Shown: positions 28,851 to 38,715 of the stretch, one piece after another
Numbering within the stretch: position 1 is the stretch's first letter
Layout: each line of letters begins with the position of its first letter
NCBI RefSeq assembly: GCF_001311865.1
Contig: NZ_BBCD01000026.1
Span: 1-41,367, forward strand
Length of the DNA: 41,367 nucleotides
Direction: 5' to 3'
Source: Piscibacillus salipiscarius JCM 13188
Lineage (GTDB): Bacteria; Bacillota; Bacilli; Bacillales; Alkalibacillaceae
Notes under the pieces: model-generated
What the model was told of the DNA's origin: nothing
Seen by the model: only the letters and a program-made list of their open reading frames with translations
Database searches by the model: none
Made by a program: the position numbers and the translations under genes

Positions 28851-29463
28851 TTATAATGATTTAAGTATTCTATAATTTTCTCAACTTCCTCAAAAGAGGT
28901 TCCATTAAAACGATTAATCATCTTTCCTTCAGGTGACACAAGCATAAAAGAAGTGCCGTGTGTTACTTGATCTTCACCATCAACTTTTGATACTAGTGCT
29001 TTAAATGAATTAGATGCAAAGCTTTCAATGTCTTCTTGTGTATATCCCGTTAGAAAATCCCAGTTACTATAATCAGCACCATGTTTATCCCCAAAGGCTT
29101 TTAGCGCTTCTGGGTTATCGTTATGAGGGTCTACTGAGAATGAAACTAGTCTTATATCTAGTCCTTCTTCGTCAAGACGTTGTTGTAATTTTGCCATGTT
29201 AGCTGTCATTGGGGGGCATACTGTTTCACAATTTGTGAAAATTAAGTCTGCTACCCAGTATTCACCTTTTAAATCCTCTAAAGAAACAGTTTGTCCATCC
29301 TGATTAGTAAAACTGAAATCTTGCACTTCTTGGTCGTACTGTGGTTTAATTTCCTGATTTTCTTCACTTTGCTTCTCATCACCTTGAGCGCTATCACTTC
29401 CACAAGCGGACATCAAGGCAATAATCGACAAAGTGAAAAATAATATACTAAACTTTTAATCAA
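28844..29463 (-). CDS. Sco1/SenC-family copper lipoprotein (one frameshift)
   Basis: A lipobox (LMSACG) follows a short signal peptide, so the protein is anchored outside the membrane. The thioredoxin-like fold has CETVC (the CxxxC copper site) in FTNCETVCPPM, and the third ligand His in VTHGTSF. About 205 aa is normal. Sco proteins deliver copper to, or reduce, the CuA site of cytochrome c oxidase, as B. subtilis YpmQ does. The proposed TTG start at 29463 has GGAGCG upstream. One A is missing near 29455, inside the signal peptide. Confidence 0.88.
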
Positions 29464-29564
29464 TGTATTCACGCTCCAATCAATATCCAACTTTATTCTA
29501 GCACTTTTATATGTTGAATATAACAAATAGAACCTGCCATTTTTAACAATTCCTTGACAAGATC

Positions 29565-30441
29565 TTAAACAGAGTTTGATTGAAGTGTATAAACATTAAT
29601 CTCAGGCCGGCATAGAAAACGAAAAGGCAACCTAGTTGTACCTAATCCTCTAGAAACATAAAGCTTTAATGGACGTTCTCCTAATTCAAAGGAGCCTTCC
29701 ACGTATTCTGTTCCTAAGTGAGGCGTCACAATATATCCGATAAAAGGAAGCTGAATTTGCCCTCCATGACTATGACCTGATAGCTGCAAGTCAAATGGGT
29801 AGTTTGTCATAGTTTTAGCAAAGTCCGGCTCATGACATAGAAGAACATTGAATTGCTCTTTTTCTGCATTTGGAATTAAAGTAGAAGGTTCTGGTTTGCC
29901 TAATAAGATGTCATCTAATCCAGATAGATTAATATAGTCTTGATTGATTGAGATTTTAGTCGTTTCATTTTGTAATAATTTGAACCCACTATCCTTCATA
30001 ACTTCTCTAATGTGATCCGTTCCATATCCGCCATGGTCGTGATTACCGTAAATCCAATACTTACCGTAAGGAGCTTTGATTTTGGACATTACACTGATAA
30101 TTTCTTGATAAGTAAATTCCTCCATTTTCGATGGGTTATCTGTTAGATCCCCTGTGAAAACGACTAAATCAGGGTTCTGATTATTAACAGTATTTATTAA
30201 TTTTCTTAGCTCTTTTACTTTATATTGAAAACCTATATGCGTATCAGTAATTTGAACGATTTTAAAGTCATTAAAAGATTTAGGGATGCGTTTTGATTTA
30301 ACAACTGATTGAACAATATTTAGCCACCTGGGCTCCACATCGTGTGCATAGTAATAACCACCGTAAGACAGGCCTATAACACTTAATGTTCCGAATGTTA
30401 AACGTTTTAAAAAAATGTCTTCTAGATACTTTCTCGCTCAT
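29565..30441 (-). CDS. ykuE: YkuE-like Tat-exported metallophosphoesterase (one frameshift)
   Basis: The N-terminus carries a twin-arginine signal (SRRHFFK) followed by a hydrophobic run and YYYAHDVEPRW. The calcineurin-like motifs are complete: DTHIG, TGDLTDNP, GNHDHGGYG, CHEPDF and SGHSHGGQI. These bind two metals. B. subtilis YkuE is a known Tat substrate of this family bound to the cell wall. The start at 30441 follows AGAGGATG; the ATG at 30450 is an alternative. One base is missing near 30405, within the signal peptide. Confidence 0.9.
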
Positions 30442-30570
30442 GTTGTTCATCCTCTTTTTTAAACCTTAAATTCATTATAGCATGGTTTTTTCGGTTAAGA
30501 TATGAGATAATAATTAGAAAATGAATAAGTATTCAGTATTAACAGAAAAGTTTTTGAAGGAGGAGTATGT

Positions 30571-31336
30571 ATGAAAGACGAAGTCGTGATCGTTACTGGT
30601 GGAACTAGTGGAATGGGGAAATACATGGCACAGAAATTTGCGAACGAAGGTGCTAGAGTCGTCATTACTGGCCGAAACCAAGAACGTCTTGATCAAGCGA
30701 AAGAAGATATTCAAGGTGGACAAAATTTATCTGTTAAAACCGTTATGATGGATGTTAGAAGTACTGAAGATGTTGAGCGAATGGTAAAAGAGACCGTAGA
30801 GGAATATGGTGCAATTCACCATTTAGTGAATAATGCTGCGGGTAACTTTATAGCCCCAATTGAAAAATTGTCTTATAATGGCTGGAATGCCGTTATCGAT
30901 ATTGTGCTGAACGGAACTTTTTTACTGCAGCCATGCGGTTGGAAAGCACTGGATAGATAACGGAATTAAAGGAAATATTGTGAACATGGTAGCTACATAT
31001 GCTTGGGATGCGGGTCCTGGAGTGGCGCATTCTTCTGCAGCGAAAGCAGGTGTACTTAACCTGACTCGCACGTTAGCAGTAGAGTGGGGGAGAAAGTATG
31101 GCATTCGATCAAATGCCATTGCACCAGGGCCAATTGACAGAACAGGTGGAGCAGATAAACTGTGGGAATCTGAAGAAGCAGCTAAACGAACATTGAACTC
31201 TGTCCCTTTAGGACGACTAGGTGAGCCAGAAGAGATTGCTGATTTAGCTTACTTTATCTTAAATGACGCTAAGTATATGAATGGTGAAGTTGTAACGCTA
31301 GATGGAGGACAGCATCTTAATCAATATCCTTTTTAA
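30571..31336 (+). CDS. fadH: 2,4-dienoyl-CoA reductase-like SDR, YkuF/FadH (one frameshift)
   Basis: A short-chain dehydrogenase of about 255 aa. The nucleotide motif is TGGTSGMGKYMA, and NNAAGN is intact. The usual Y-x3-K pair is absent; instead a Tyr in ATYAW and a Lys in SSAAKAGV are spaced as in mitochondrial-type 2,4-dienoyl-CoA reductases. EWGRKYGIRSNAIAPGPI fits that group too. It acts in beta-oxidation of unsaturated fatty acids, using NADPH. The start at 30571 follows AAGGAGGAG. One base is out near 30930. Confidence 0.88.
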
Positions 31337-31344
31337 TAACATGG

Positions 31345-31384
31345 AAATGGCTACGAGTTATTTATCAACTTCGTAGCCATTTTT
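31345..31384. terminator. Terminator after fadH, also facing the hemolysin III gene
   Basis: AAATGGCTACGA (31345-31356) pairs with TCGTAGCCATTT (31371-31382). T and A stretches flank it. Confidence 0.85.
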
Positions 31385-31421
31385 GTAATAAGGAACCCCT
31401 TATAGGGCAGGATATATTTAA

Positions 31422-32060
31422 TTATACTAGCACTATATAAAACAAGATAGCGAAGAAATGAAATGCGCTTCCTGCTATTACGAATAAGTGCCAAACTGCA
31501 TGATGATACGGAAAGCCTCTCCACATATAAAAAATGCTTCCTACACTATAAAAAATCCCACCAATTATTAAGTAAATGAGTCCTCTAACCTCCATCTCTG
31601 CAGCTAGTGGATCCCATACAAAAACTATAAACCAACCTAACAATATATAAATTAATGTAGAGATAACCATAAATCTTTTAACAAAAAAGATTTTAAATAT
31701 GATTCCTAGAATGGCAACACCCCAAATGACCCCAAATAATGTCCAACCGATTTGTCCTCTAAGCAGAACTAATAAGATGGGTGTATACGTTCCAGCTATA
31801 AATAAATAGATCGAAGAGTGGTCAATAAATAAAAAGATGTCTTTTGCCCGCCCATCCTTTAAGGCATGAACAATTGTTGATGATAAATACATGATTAACA
31901 TTGTTACGCCATAAACTGTAACTGATACGACGTGCCAAACATTACCGTGAATCGAAGCAAAAACTATTAAAATAACCAGTCCGGCAATGCTAAGGAGTGC
32001 TCCTAGTCCATGTGTAAATGCATTAACGGCTTCTTCTTTACGAGTAAATTCGTGTGACAA
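31422..32060 (-). CDS. Hemolysin III / PAQR-family membrane protein
   Basis: An unbroken 212-aa protein with seven hydrophobic helices. The PAQR hallmarks are present: STIVHAL in helix 2, DHSSIYLFIAGTYTP, and a terminal HHAVWHLFVIAGSAFHF with the His pair that binds metal in relatives. Bacterial members are called hemolysin III for one B. cereus protein; their true role, perhaps in membrane fluidity, is not settled. A TTG start at 32060 follows GAGGG. Confidence 0.9.
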   Translation of the reverse strand: MSHEFTRKEEAVNAFTHGLGALLSIAGLVILIVFASIHGNVWHVVSVTVYGVTMLIMYLSSTIVHALKDGRAKDIFLFIDHSSIYLFIAGTYTPILLVLLRGQIGWTLFGVIWGVAILGIIFKIFFVKRFMVISTLIYILLGWFIVFVWDPLAAEMEVRGLIYLIIGGIFYSVGSIFYMWRGFPYHHAVWHLFVIAGSAFHFFAILFYIVLV

Positions 32061-32203
32061 ATCAAAATCCCTCTTTTCTCTTTCTGTTGTTTATTATAAA
32101 TGAAATCGGGTATAAAAAGTAGGCGCGAGTTATACCTTTTTGTGTATTTATGTTAAAATGTACGTTGGGTGTTACTCCTGTGCTAAATAAGGAGGAGAGT
32201 ATA

Positions 32204-32648
32204 TTGTTAGATTTATCGAGTTTCGATTTATCAACGATACCAGTAACTGAAGATATGATTGACGCTGAAAAAAGTCGCACATGTTCAACTAAAGAATCCG
32301 CTAGAGCATGCATTGCTAGTGTTAACGAAAACTGGATACAATGCTGTACCAGTATTAGATTTAGATGGGAAATTTTGCGGAATTATTAGCAAATCAGACA
32401 TAGTTGAAGCGATGTTTGGAATAGAAAAAATCGAAGTTGAACAATTATATTCCAAAACAGTAGAAGATGTTATGAACGTTGATATTCCAACCGTACATGT
32501 ATCAGATTCACTTGAGAATGTGTTACATGTATTAATCGATTATTCATTTGCCTGTGTGTTAGATGACCGAGAGCGAATGGTTGGAATTTATACACGAAGA
32601 GAGATGCTTAAGCAATTAAGAAACGAATATTACCAACAACGTAGTTAA
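32204..32648 (+). CDS. darB: DarB (YkuL) CBS-pair protein, c-di-AMP-binding family (one frameshift)
   Basis: Two CBS domains (about residues 20-80 and 85-148) make up nearly the whole protein of about 148 aa: GYNAVPVLDLDGKFCGIISKS and MVGIYTRREMLKQL are clear CBS ends. Gene order and the start MLDLSSFDL fit B. subtilis YkuL, now DarB, which binds c-di-AMP and controls Rel and pyruvate carboxylase. AAGGAGGAG precedes the TTG at 32204. The frame is off by one in an A6 run near 32268. dapH follows after 63 nt. Confidence 0.85.
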
Positions 32649-32711
32649 GACTTGTCAAAGATTTTAACCTTTTGATAAAGTAAAGTAAAACTGTTTAATG
32701 GAGGATTCAAC

Positions 32712-33432
32712 ATGAAAATGATGGATGCGAATGAAATTATTCAATTTATTTCAGATGCAAAAAAATCTACACCAGTTAAAGTGTATATCAAAGGTAAAAA
32801 GCTAAGTAGTATCGAATTTAGCGAAGGAATTCAAGCGTTTTGTTGATGAACAAACAGGAGTTATTTTCGGCGAGTGGAAAGTAGTGAAAGAAGAACTAGA
32901 ACGTTTTAGTCATCTAATTGATGATTACGTAGTAGAAAACGATCGTCGTAACTCAGCTATTCCATTATTGGATTTAAAAAACATAAATGCACGTATTGAA
33001 CCAGGAGCGATCATTCGTGATCAAGTTGAAATTGGTGATGGGGTCGTTATTATGATGGGAGCATCCATCAATATTGGTTCTGCAATTGGTGAAGGTACAA
33101 TGATTGATATGAATGCTGTATTAGGCGGTCGTGCAACAGTTGGTAAAAACTGTCATATTGGAGCGGGGTCTGTACTAGCCGGAGTTATTGAACCGCCTTC
33201 TGCTAAACCAGTTGTTATTGAGGACGGCGTAGTTGTAGGAGCAAACGCGGTTATTTTAGAAGGAGTAACAGTAGGGGAAGGTGCAGTTGTCGCTGCTGGT
33301 GCAATTGTAACTGAAGATGTACCTCCAAATACGGTTGTCGCTGGTACACCAGCTAAAGTGCTTAAAGAAATTGATGACCAAACAAAATCCAAAACTGAAA
33401 TTATGAGTGCATTAAGAAAGCTAGACGATTAA
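32712..33432 (+). CDS. dapH: DapH, tetrahydrodipicolinate N-acetyltransferase (one frameshift)
   Basis: The N-terminal domain (about 1-85) is followed by a left-handed beta helix of hexapeptide repeats ([45 protein letters not shown]). The C-terminus reads [18 protein letters not shown]. About 239 aa is normal. It transfers acetyl from acetyl-CoA to tetrahydrodipicolinate, the first step of the N-acetyl branch of diaminopimelate and lysine synthesis. AATGGAGG precedes the ATG at 32712. One base is missing near 32828. Confidence 0.93.
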
Positions 33433-33440
33433 TATGAACT

Positions 33441-33472
33441 AAAGCGGAATCTTAACAGGTTCCGCTTTTTTT
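33441..33472 (+). terminator. Terminator after dapH
   Basis: AAAGCGGAA (33441-33449) pairs with TTCCGCTTT (33460-33468), followed by TTTT. It stands between dapH and ykuR, so the deacetylase gene may be expressed at a lower level by read-through. Confidence 0.85.
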
Positions 33473-33511
33473 AAAACTTATTCATAAAAATGTAGAAAGG
33501 TCGATTAATAG

Positions 33512-34624
33512 ATGAGTGATCAGTGGTTAACAATCAGGAGAGAATTACATAAAATTCCCGAAATTGGTTTTAAGGAATTTAAGACACAACAATATTTATT
33601 AAATTATATTCATTCGTTACCTCAAGAGCACATAACAGTAGAAACATGGAGAACGGGGGATATTTGTATTTGTTGAAGGAACTGTTGGAAACAAAACGAT
33701 AGCTTATCGCACTGATATCGATGGATTACCAATGAAGAGAATACAGAACTAGAATATGCATCGGAACACGATGGATATATGCATGCTTGTGGTCATGACT
33801 TTCACATGACAATTGCACTTGGAGCGTTGACCGATATAGTTATCAAAAGACCTAAAGATCACGCATTATTTCTTTTTCAACCAGCAGAAGAAGGGCCTGG
33901 CGGAGCAGAGCCAATGCTGCAAAGTGAACCTATGAAAACATATAGTCCAGATGCGATCTTTGCTCTACATATTGACCCGAAACTACCTGTTGGTACCGTG
34001 AGTTCAAAGCCGGGCCTTCTTTTTGCTAATACAAGTGAGTTGTTTATAGACTTTAGAGGTAAAGGTGGCCATGCAGCTTATCCTCATGAAACAAAAGATA
34101 TGATTATGGCTGCAAGTACATTTAACATTCAGTTACAACAGATTGTTAGTAGAATGCGTGACCCTCTAAAACCAGCTGTTGTCACATTAGGGAAAATGCA
34201 AGCTGGAACTGTTCAGAATATTATTGCTGAACATGCACGTGTCGAAGGAACGATTAGAACGATTCATCCTGATTCAATGCAGTTAATAAAAGATGGAATT
34301 GAACGAATATTAAGTGGGATCGAAACTAGGTTTGACTGTGAAACTTCTGTTGATTATGGAGCAAATTATTACATGGTTCATAATGATGAAGGTCTTGTTG
34401 GTCAATTTAAAAAGTCACTTGAAGGTACGTCAATTCATTACGTTGATGCACCTGAGGCAATGACTGGTGAAGACTTTGGTTATTTCCTTAAAGAAATTCC
34501 TGGGTTTATGTTTTGGTTAGGTGTGGATTCACCTTATGGTTTACATCATAGTAAGCTGAATCCTAATGAAGACGCGATATCAGTTGGGATTGAAGCCGTT
34601 ACAGGAACAATTAGATCGGTGTAA
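33512..34624 (+). CDS. ykuR: N-acetyldiaminopimelate deacetylase, YkuR (two frameshifts)
   Basis: An M20-family metallo-amidohydrolase of about 371 aa. Visible parts are [15 protein letters not shown] at the start, the metal motif [24 protein letters not shown] and [11 protein letters not shown] near the end. It removes the acetyl group from N-acetyl-LL-diaminopimelate, the last step of the branch begun by DapH. The ATG at 33512 has GAAAGG upstream. Shifts lie in a G run near 33658 and near 33733. The stop is followed by a repeat island rather than a normal terminator. Confidence 0.92.
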
Positions 34625-34670
34625 AGTAAGAAGAAGTTTTAGATAAATAAAGAAATGCCCGCATTTTTGA

Positions 34671-34755
34671 ACTGTACCCTCGAAAGTGGACAGTTTTAAA
34701 AAAGCTAGGCAGCTAAAAGATGATCTCGATACTGATTCGGGTTCATTTTTTGGCT
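34671..34755 (-). mobile_element. Remnant of an IS3-family element: end repeat plus OrfB C-terminus
   Basis: Minus-strand translation of 34705-34752 gives QKMNPNQYRDHLLAA and a stop, the usual ending of IS3-family OrfB proteins. Just beyond it lies ACTGTACCCTCGAAAGTGGACAG in two parts (34671-34693), which resembles an IS3-type terminal repeat. Upstream of the Gln-Lys the transposase frame is lost, so only the last tens of base pairs survive. Confidence 0.6.
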
Positions 34756-35196
34756 CTACAGTATTTGTTGGAGTGTAGGTTATCTTCTGATAACTTGATA
34801 AAATACTTGAGGTTAACCTTTCAGGTTAGGCCTTCCCTTTCCTCGGGCGACCCGCGAGCCTCCTCGAACTCCACTAACGTTTCGTTCTGCGGGGTCTCGC
34901 CTGGCTCGCTTTCCCGCAGGAGTGTCAGGCCAACCTGAAATACAAAAAGTGTAATCAAAATAATATCACGACAATCAACGAATGGTCCGCAACATTTGGG
35001 TTTTGTTCGAGTAGGTCCGTTTGGTTAGCATTATAATTTGTTTTACTCAATCTATAGTAAATCTTAAGCATTGGAAATACACGAGACTCCTACGGGACGG
35101 CACGAGCTGAGGGCCACAGGATGTGGGTCAGTTCGGCGTTGCAACAAGGATGTTGCGATTAAATTCATTATAACAGTGATAGTTAAATAACATAAC

Positions 35197-35243
35197 AAAC
35201 CCCAGTTAGGGACTTTTATTAATTAGTCCACTAACTGGGGTTT
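35197..35243. terminator. Terminator-like inverted repeat downstream of the CoA-disulfide reductase gene
   Basis: AAACCCCAGTTAG (35197-35209) and CTAACTGGGGTTT (35231-35243) are perfectly complementary with a 21-nt loop. Inner GGAC/GTCC can add pairs. It lies 70 nt beyond the reductase stop on the minus strand. Confidence 0.65.
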
Positions 35244-35314
35244 AGTTCATTTAAGTAGAGTTAACGGGCATTTCTTTTTATTTTTACAACTAATTTTTGA
35301 CAACCGTAATTTAA

Positions 35315-36643
35315 TTATAACGTTCTTTTTGCAGCTTGCTGAATTGGGTCCCATACGCCGTTAAAAGGCGGGGCATAGGAGAGGTCTAAATCTAATAACG
35401 CAACTGTCGTCATGTTATGGAATAATGCTGTCGCTAATACATCAATACGCTTATCCACACCTTTATGCCCAATTATTTGGCCGCCTAATAGATGCTTCGT
35501 TTCTTTTTCAAACACTAACTTAACCGTTAACGTTTCTTCATCAGAATAATAACCTGCAACGGGCCTTGTCGTTATGGTGACAGAGTCATAATTAAGTGAT
35601 AAATCGTTAGCTTCTTTCTCAGATAAACCAGTACGACCAATCTGTAAATCTAAAAATTTCAATATAGATGTTCCAGTCATTCCTTTAAACGTTACTGATT
35701 CACCAGCTAAGTTTTGACCAGCAATCATCCCTTGTTTGTTCGCATGAGTTCCTAACGGGACATAATCATTTTTCTGCTTAACTTTATTAAATTGAGACGC
35801 GCAGTCACCTGCTGCATAAACATCTTTAACGTTGGTTTGCATGTATTCATTAACGATTAGTTCACCTATTTCACCAAATTCAAATTCGTCGTTTTAGGAA
35901 TTGAGTGTTCGGTTTAATCCCAATTGATACAATGGCTAAGTCAGTCGGGTATTCATTTTGATCTGTTATGACTTTCTCTACTTTTTCGATTCCTGAAAAA
36001 CCAGTTACTGATTCACCGAAGACAACATTAATGTTTTGTTTTCAGCTTCGTTATGAATTAATTTAGCCATATCTGAATCAAATGGGCTCATCAACTGATG
36101 CCCTCTCTGAATTATGGTCACGTTTTTTCCAATTTCCTTAAAGTTTTCTGCCATTTCTAATCCAATATAACCACCACCAACAATGGTGACATTTTTGACA
36201 TCTTTCTTTAAATAACTGAGGATGTCTTTTGTGTCAGGGATCGTTTTGACATGAAAAATACCAGATAAATCAATGCCATCCCAATTCGGATTGACGGGAC
36301 TAGCACCACTAGCTATTAGTAGTTTGTCGTATTCATATTTAAATGGCTCGCCAGTTGTAGTAATGGTACCATGTACTTCTTTATTATCCTGATCGACGTT
36401 AGTTACATTATGGTTAATTTTAGCATTAATTCCATATTTGTTTCTAAACGTCTCAACACTTCTAGCAATAACATCTTCAGGCTCATCCACAATCCCGCTA
36501 ATGGTATAAGGTAAACCACACTGTCCATATGAGTATATCTCGCCACGCTCTAGAACAGTTATGTCATGATTTTGTTTAGCTCTAACAATTTGCATAGCTG
36601 CACTCATTCCTGCAGCATCTCCACCTATGATGACATACTTCAT
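35315..36643 (-). CDS. cdr: CoA-disulfide reductase / NADH oxidase-like flavoprotein (two frameshifts)
   Basis: A pyridine-nucleotide disulfide oxidoreductase of about 443 aa. The FAD loop is IGGDAAGMSAAMQ, the single redox Cys is in YSYGQCGLPYTISG (as in Cdr and Nox), the NAD loop is IVGGGYIGLEMAE, and the second FAD motif is VYAAGDCA. SYAPPFNGVWDPIQ closes the dimerisation domain. CoA-disulfide reductase suits bacilli, which use CoA and bacillithiol as thiols; H2O-forming NADH oxidase is the alternative. The ATG at 36643 follows AAGGAGTGG. Shifts lie near 36030 and 35890. A terminator-like hairpin sits in its leader. Confidence 0.9.
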
Positions 36644-36659
36644 TGAACCACTCCTTATG

Positions 36660-36686
36660 AAAAAGCCTGCTCTTAATGAACAGGCC
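36660..36686 (-). promoter_or_regulatory. Terminator hairpin in the 5' leader of the reductase gene (possible attenuator)
   Basis: On the minus strand GCCTGTTC pairs with GAGCAGGC around ATTAA and a T5 run follows, ending just before the AAGGAGTGG ribosome site. No gene lies upstream on that strand, so this is not the end of another transcript. A TATATT at about 36722 could be the -10 box. Regulation by premature termination is inferred. Confidence 0.6.
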
Positions 36687-36888
36687 AAATTTAAAGTATA
36701 TAAGTCCATCTACTTTATTAATATACCACATAACGTATTTTTAAAATCTTCTCGGTCTTAGGTCTGATTTAAATTCGTTCTATGTGTTGACGTAAAAAGT
36801 TACTATTTGTCTTAGGATAATTATTATAAATTTTTAATTTTTTCTCTAAAAGGGGTAGAATTTTATTTCGGAACTCGGTATATTTATA

Positions 36889-36918
36889 AAAGTACTAATT
36901 TTTCTAAATTAGTGCTTT
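36889..36918 (+). promoter_or_regulatory. Hairpin in the leader of the ABC exporter operon
   Basis: AAAGTACTAATTT (36889-36901) pairs with AAATTAGTGCTTT (36906-36918) with one G-T wobble and a 4-nt loop. No T run follows, so it is not a standard terminator. It is 24 nt before the start codon and may be an operator or an mRNA structure. Confidence 0.45.
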
Positions 36919-36942
36919 CATAGCTTAAAAAGGGGGAACATC

Positions 36943-38702
36943 ATGGATACGTTTTAAGAAGCTAAAAGATTTTTATTGGCCTTATAAGCGGTTTTTCTTC
37001 ATATCGTTAATTTCATTATTCTTCGTGGTCATTATTACGGTTGTTTATCCAATCGTAATCCAAATTACAGTTGACCGTGTAATAGGTGAAGAAAATTACA
37101 GCTTAGTTCCAATGTTGTGTTTAGCATTTTTAGGATTAATGGTATTAAAATCAGTCGCAACATTCTTTCATCAATATATGGGGGATTATTTTGGAATTTC
37201 AGCAGTTTTTAATTTAAGAGATGCATTATATAAAAAGTTACAGCGTCTATCATTTCATTATTATGATAATGCCAAAACAGGGGACCTAATGTCCCGTTTG
37301 ACTGCGGACGTAGAATTGTTCCGCTTTTTCCTGTCTTTTGGTTTTTCAGAATTAATTAGAATTATTTTACTCGTCTTATCTAGTGTTTCAGTTATGTTCT
37401 ATTATTCAGTGCCACTTGCATTAGCAACGATGGCATCCATGCCTTTTTTAATAGTCATCGTTATGAAATTTGATAAACGAGTGCATCCCGCCTTTAGAGG
37501 GATCCGTAAATCATTTGGTCGTTTAAACACACGTGTCCAAGAGAATATTTCAGGTATGAACACAGTTAAATCATTATCTCGAGAAGATTTTGAGATTGGT
37601 CGCTTTTCAGATAAAGGTGATAACTACCGTCAACATTATTTAGATACAGCTAAAATCTGGTCGAAATACTTTCCGTTAATGGAGTTCATGGGTAATATCT
37701 CAGTTGTAGTTTTACTAGCCTTTGGTGGTTACCTGTACATGAATGGATCAATATCGATTGGTGTCATTGCAGCCTACTTTAACTTAATCTGGTACTTAGT
37801 TGGTCCACTTATGAACTTTGGTTTCGTTGTTAACATGTTCTCTCAATCTAAAGCATCTGGGGAGCGTTTGTTAGAAATTCTAGAATCTGAAGATGAAATT
37901 AAAGATGCAACAAGTCCTATTGAGAGTAAAAACGTTAAAGGCCATATTGCATTTAACGATGTCACTTTAACTTATGTTGAGGACGACGATGAGGCGCTTA
38001 AAAATGTATCATTTGATGCACCTCCAGGAAAGACCATTGGTTTAATCGGTGCGACTGGTTCAGGTAAAACAAGTATTACACAATTGATTACAAGATTCTA
38101 TGAACCAGAGCAAGGTGAGGTTCTTTTAGATGGCAAACCAATTTCAGATTATTCCTTAAAAGATATGAGAAAGCACATAGGCTTCGTCTTACAAGAGCCA
38201 TTTTTATTTTCTACATCGATTAAGGATAATATTGCTTACGGTAATCCTGAGGCTTCAATGGATGAAATTATTGATGCCGCAAAACGAGCTCAAGCACATG
38301 ACTTTATCATGGAGATGCCTAATGGATATGATACGTTACTTGGTGAACGAGGTATGGGTCTATCTGGAGGTCAGAAGCAACGTATATCTATTGCGCGCGC
38401 GATTCTAATAAACCCTAAAGTTCTTGTATTAGACGATGCTACTTCAGCTGTAGATATGGAAACAGAGTTTAAGATTCAAAAAGCGCTAAGAAGTGATGAA
38501 AGGACGCACAACATTCATTATTGCGCATCGTATTTCATCACTAAAGCACGCTGATGAAATTTTAGTACTCGAGGATGGAAATATTGTAGAACGCGGTAAA
38601 CATGAAGAGTTATTAAGTAATGGAGGACCGTATCAACGAATCTACGACATACAGTATCAAGATAAGGAAGCGATTTTGGGAAAGACTAAACAGCACGCTT
38701 AA
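36943..38702 (+). CDS. ABC exporter half-transporter with a degenerate ATPase site (two frameshifts)
   Basis: Six membrane helices (about 1-320) and an ATP-binding domain (about 335-580). The nucleotide motifs are Walker A GATGSGKTS, signature LSGGQKQR and Walker B VLVLDDATSAVD, then IIAHRISSLKHAD. The residue after the Walker B Asp is Asp rather than the catalytic Glu. This is the usual mark of one half of a heterodimeric exporter such as BmrC/BmrD. Its intact LSGGQ should complete the active site of the partner encoded next. The start at 36943 follows AAGGGGG. Shifts are in T4 near 36953 and near 38495. Confidence 0.9.
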
Positions 38703-38715
38703 GGGGGGGAGACAT

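Larger units (their letters stand above)
34625..35314. repeat. Intergenic repeat island with an IS3 remnant; no intact gene
   Basis: Perfect 13-bp arms, AAAGAAATGCCCG (34649-34661) and CGGGCATTTCTTT (35265-35277, then TTATTTTT), bound the island. Inside are an IS3 transposase remnant (34671-34755) and a GC-rich block bounded by TTTCAGGTTAGGCC (34819-34832) and GGCCAACCTGAAA (34928-34940). A second GC-rich block lies at about 35080-35155, containing ACTCCTACGGGACGGCACGA. A 13-bp terminator-like inverted repeat is at 35197-35243. The two halves of the outer repeat look like the arms of one terminator pulled apart. Confidence 0.7.

Noticed and set aside
33153..33392. Minus-strand frame rich in Thr/Ala/Pro
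   Set aside because: It is the mirror of the hexapeptide repeats of dapH.
34720..34938. Plus-strand open frame through the repeat island
   Set aside because: It runs across an IS remnant and a GC-rich repeat, has no ribosome site and a low-complexity Ser/Arg composition.
36889..36918. Terminator before the ABC operon
   Set aside because: The hairpin is strong but no T run follows on either strand within a useful distance.
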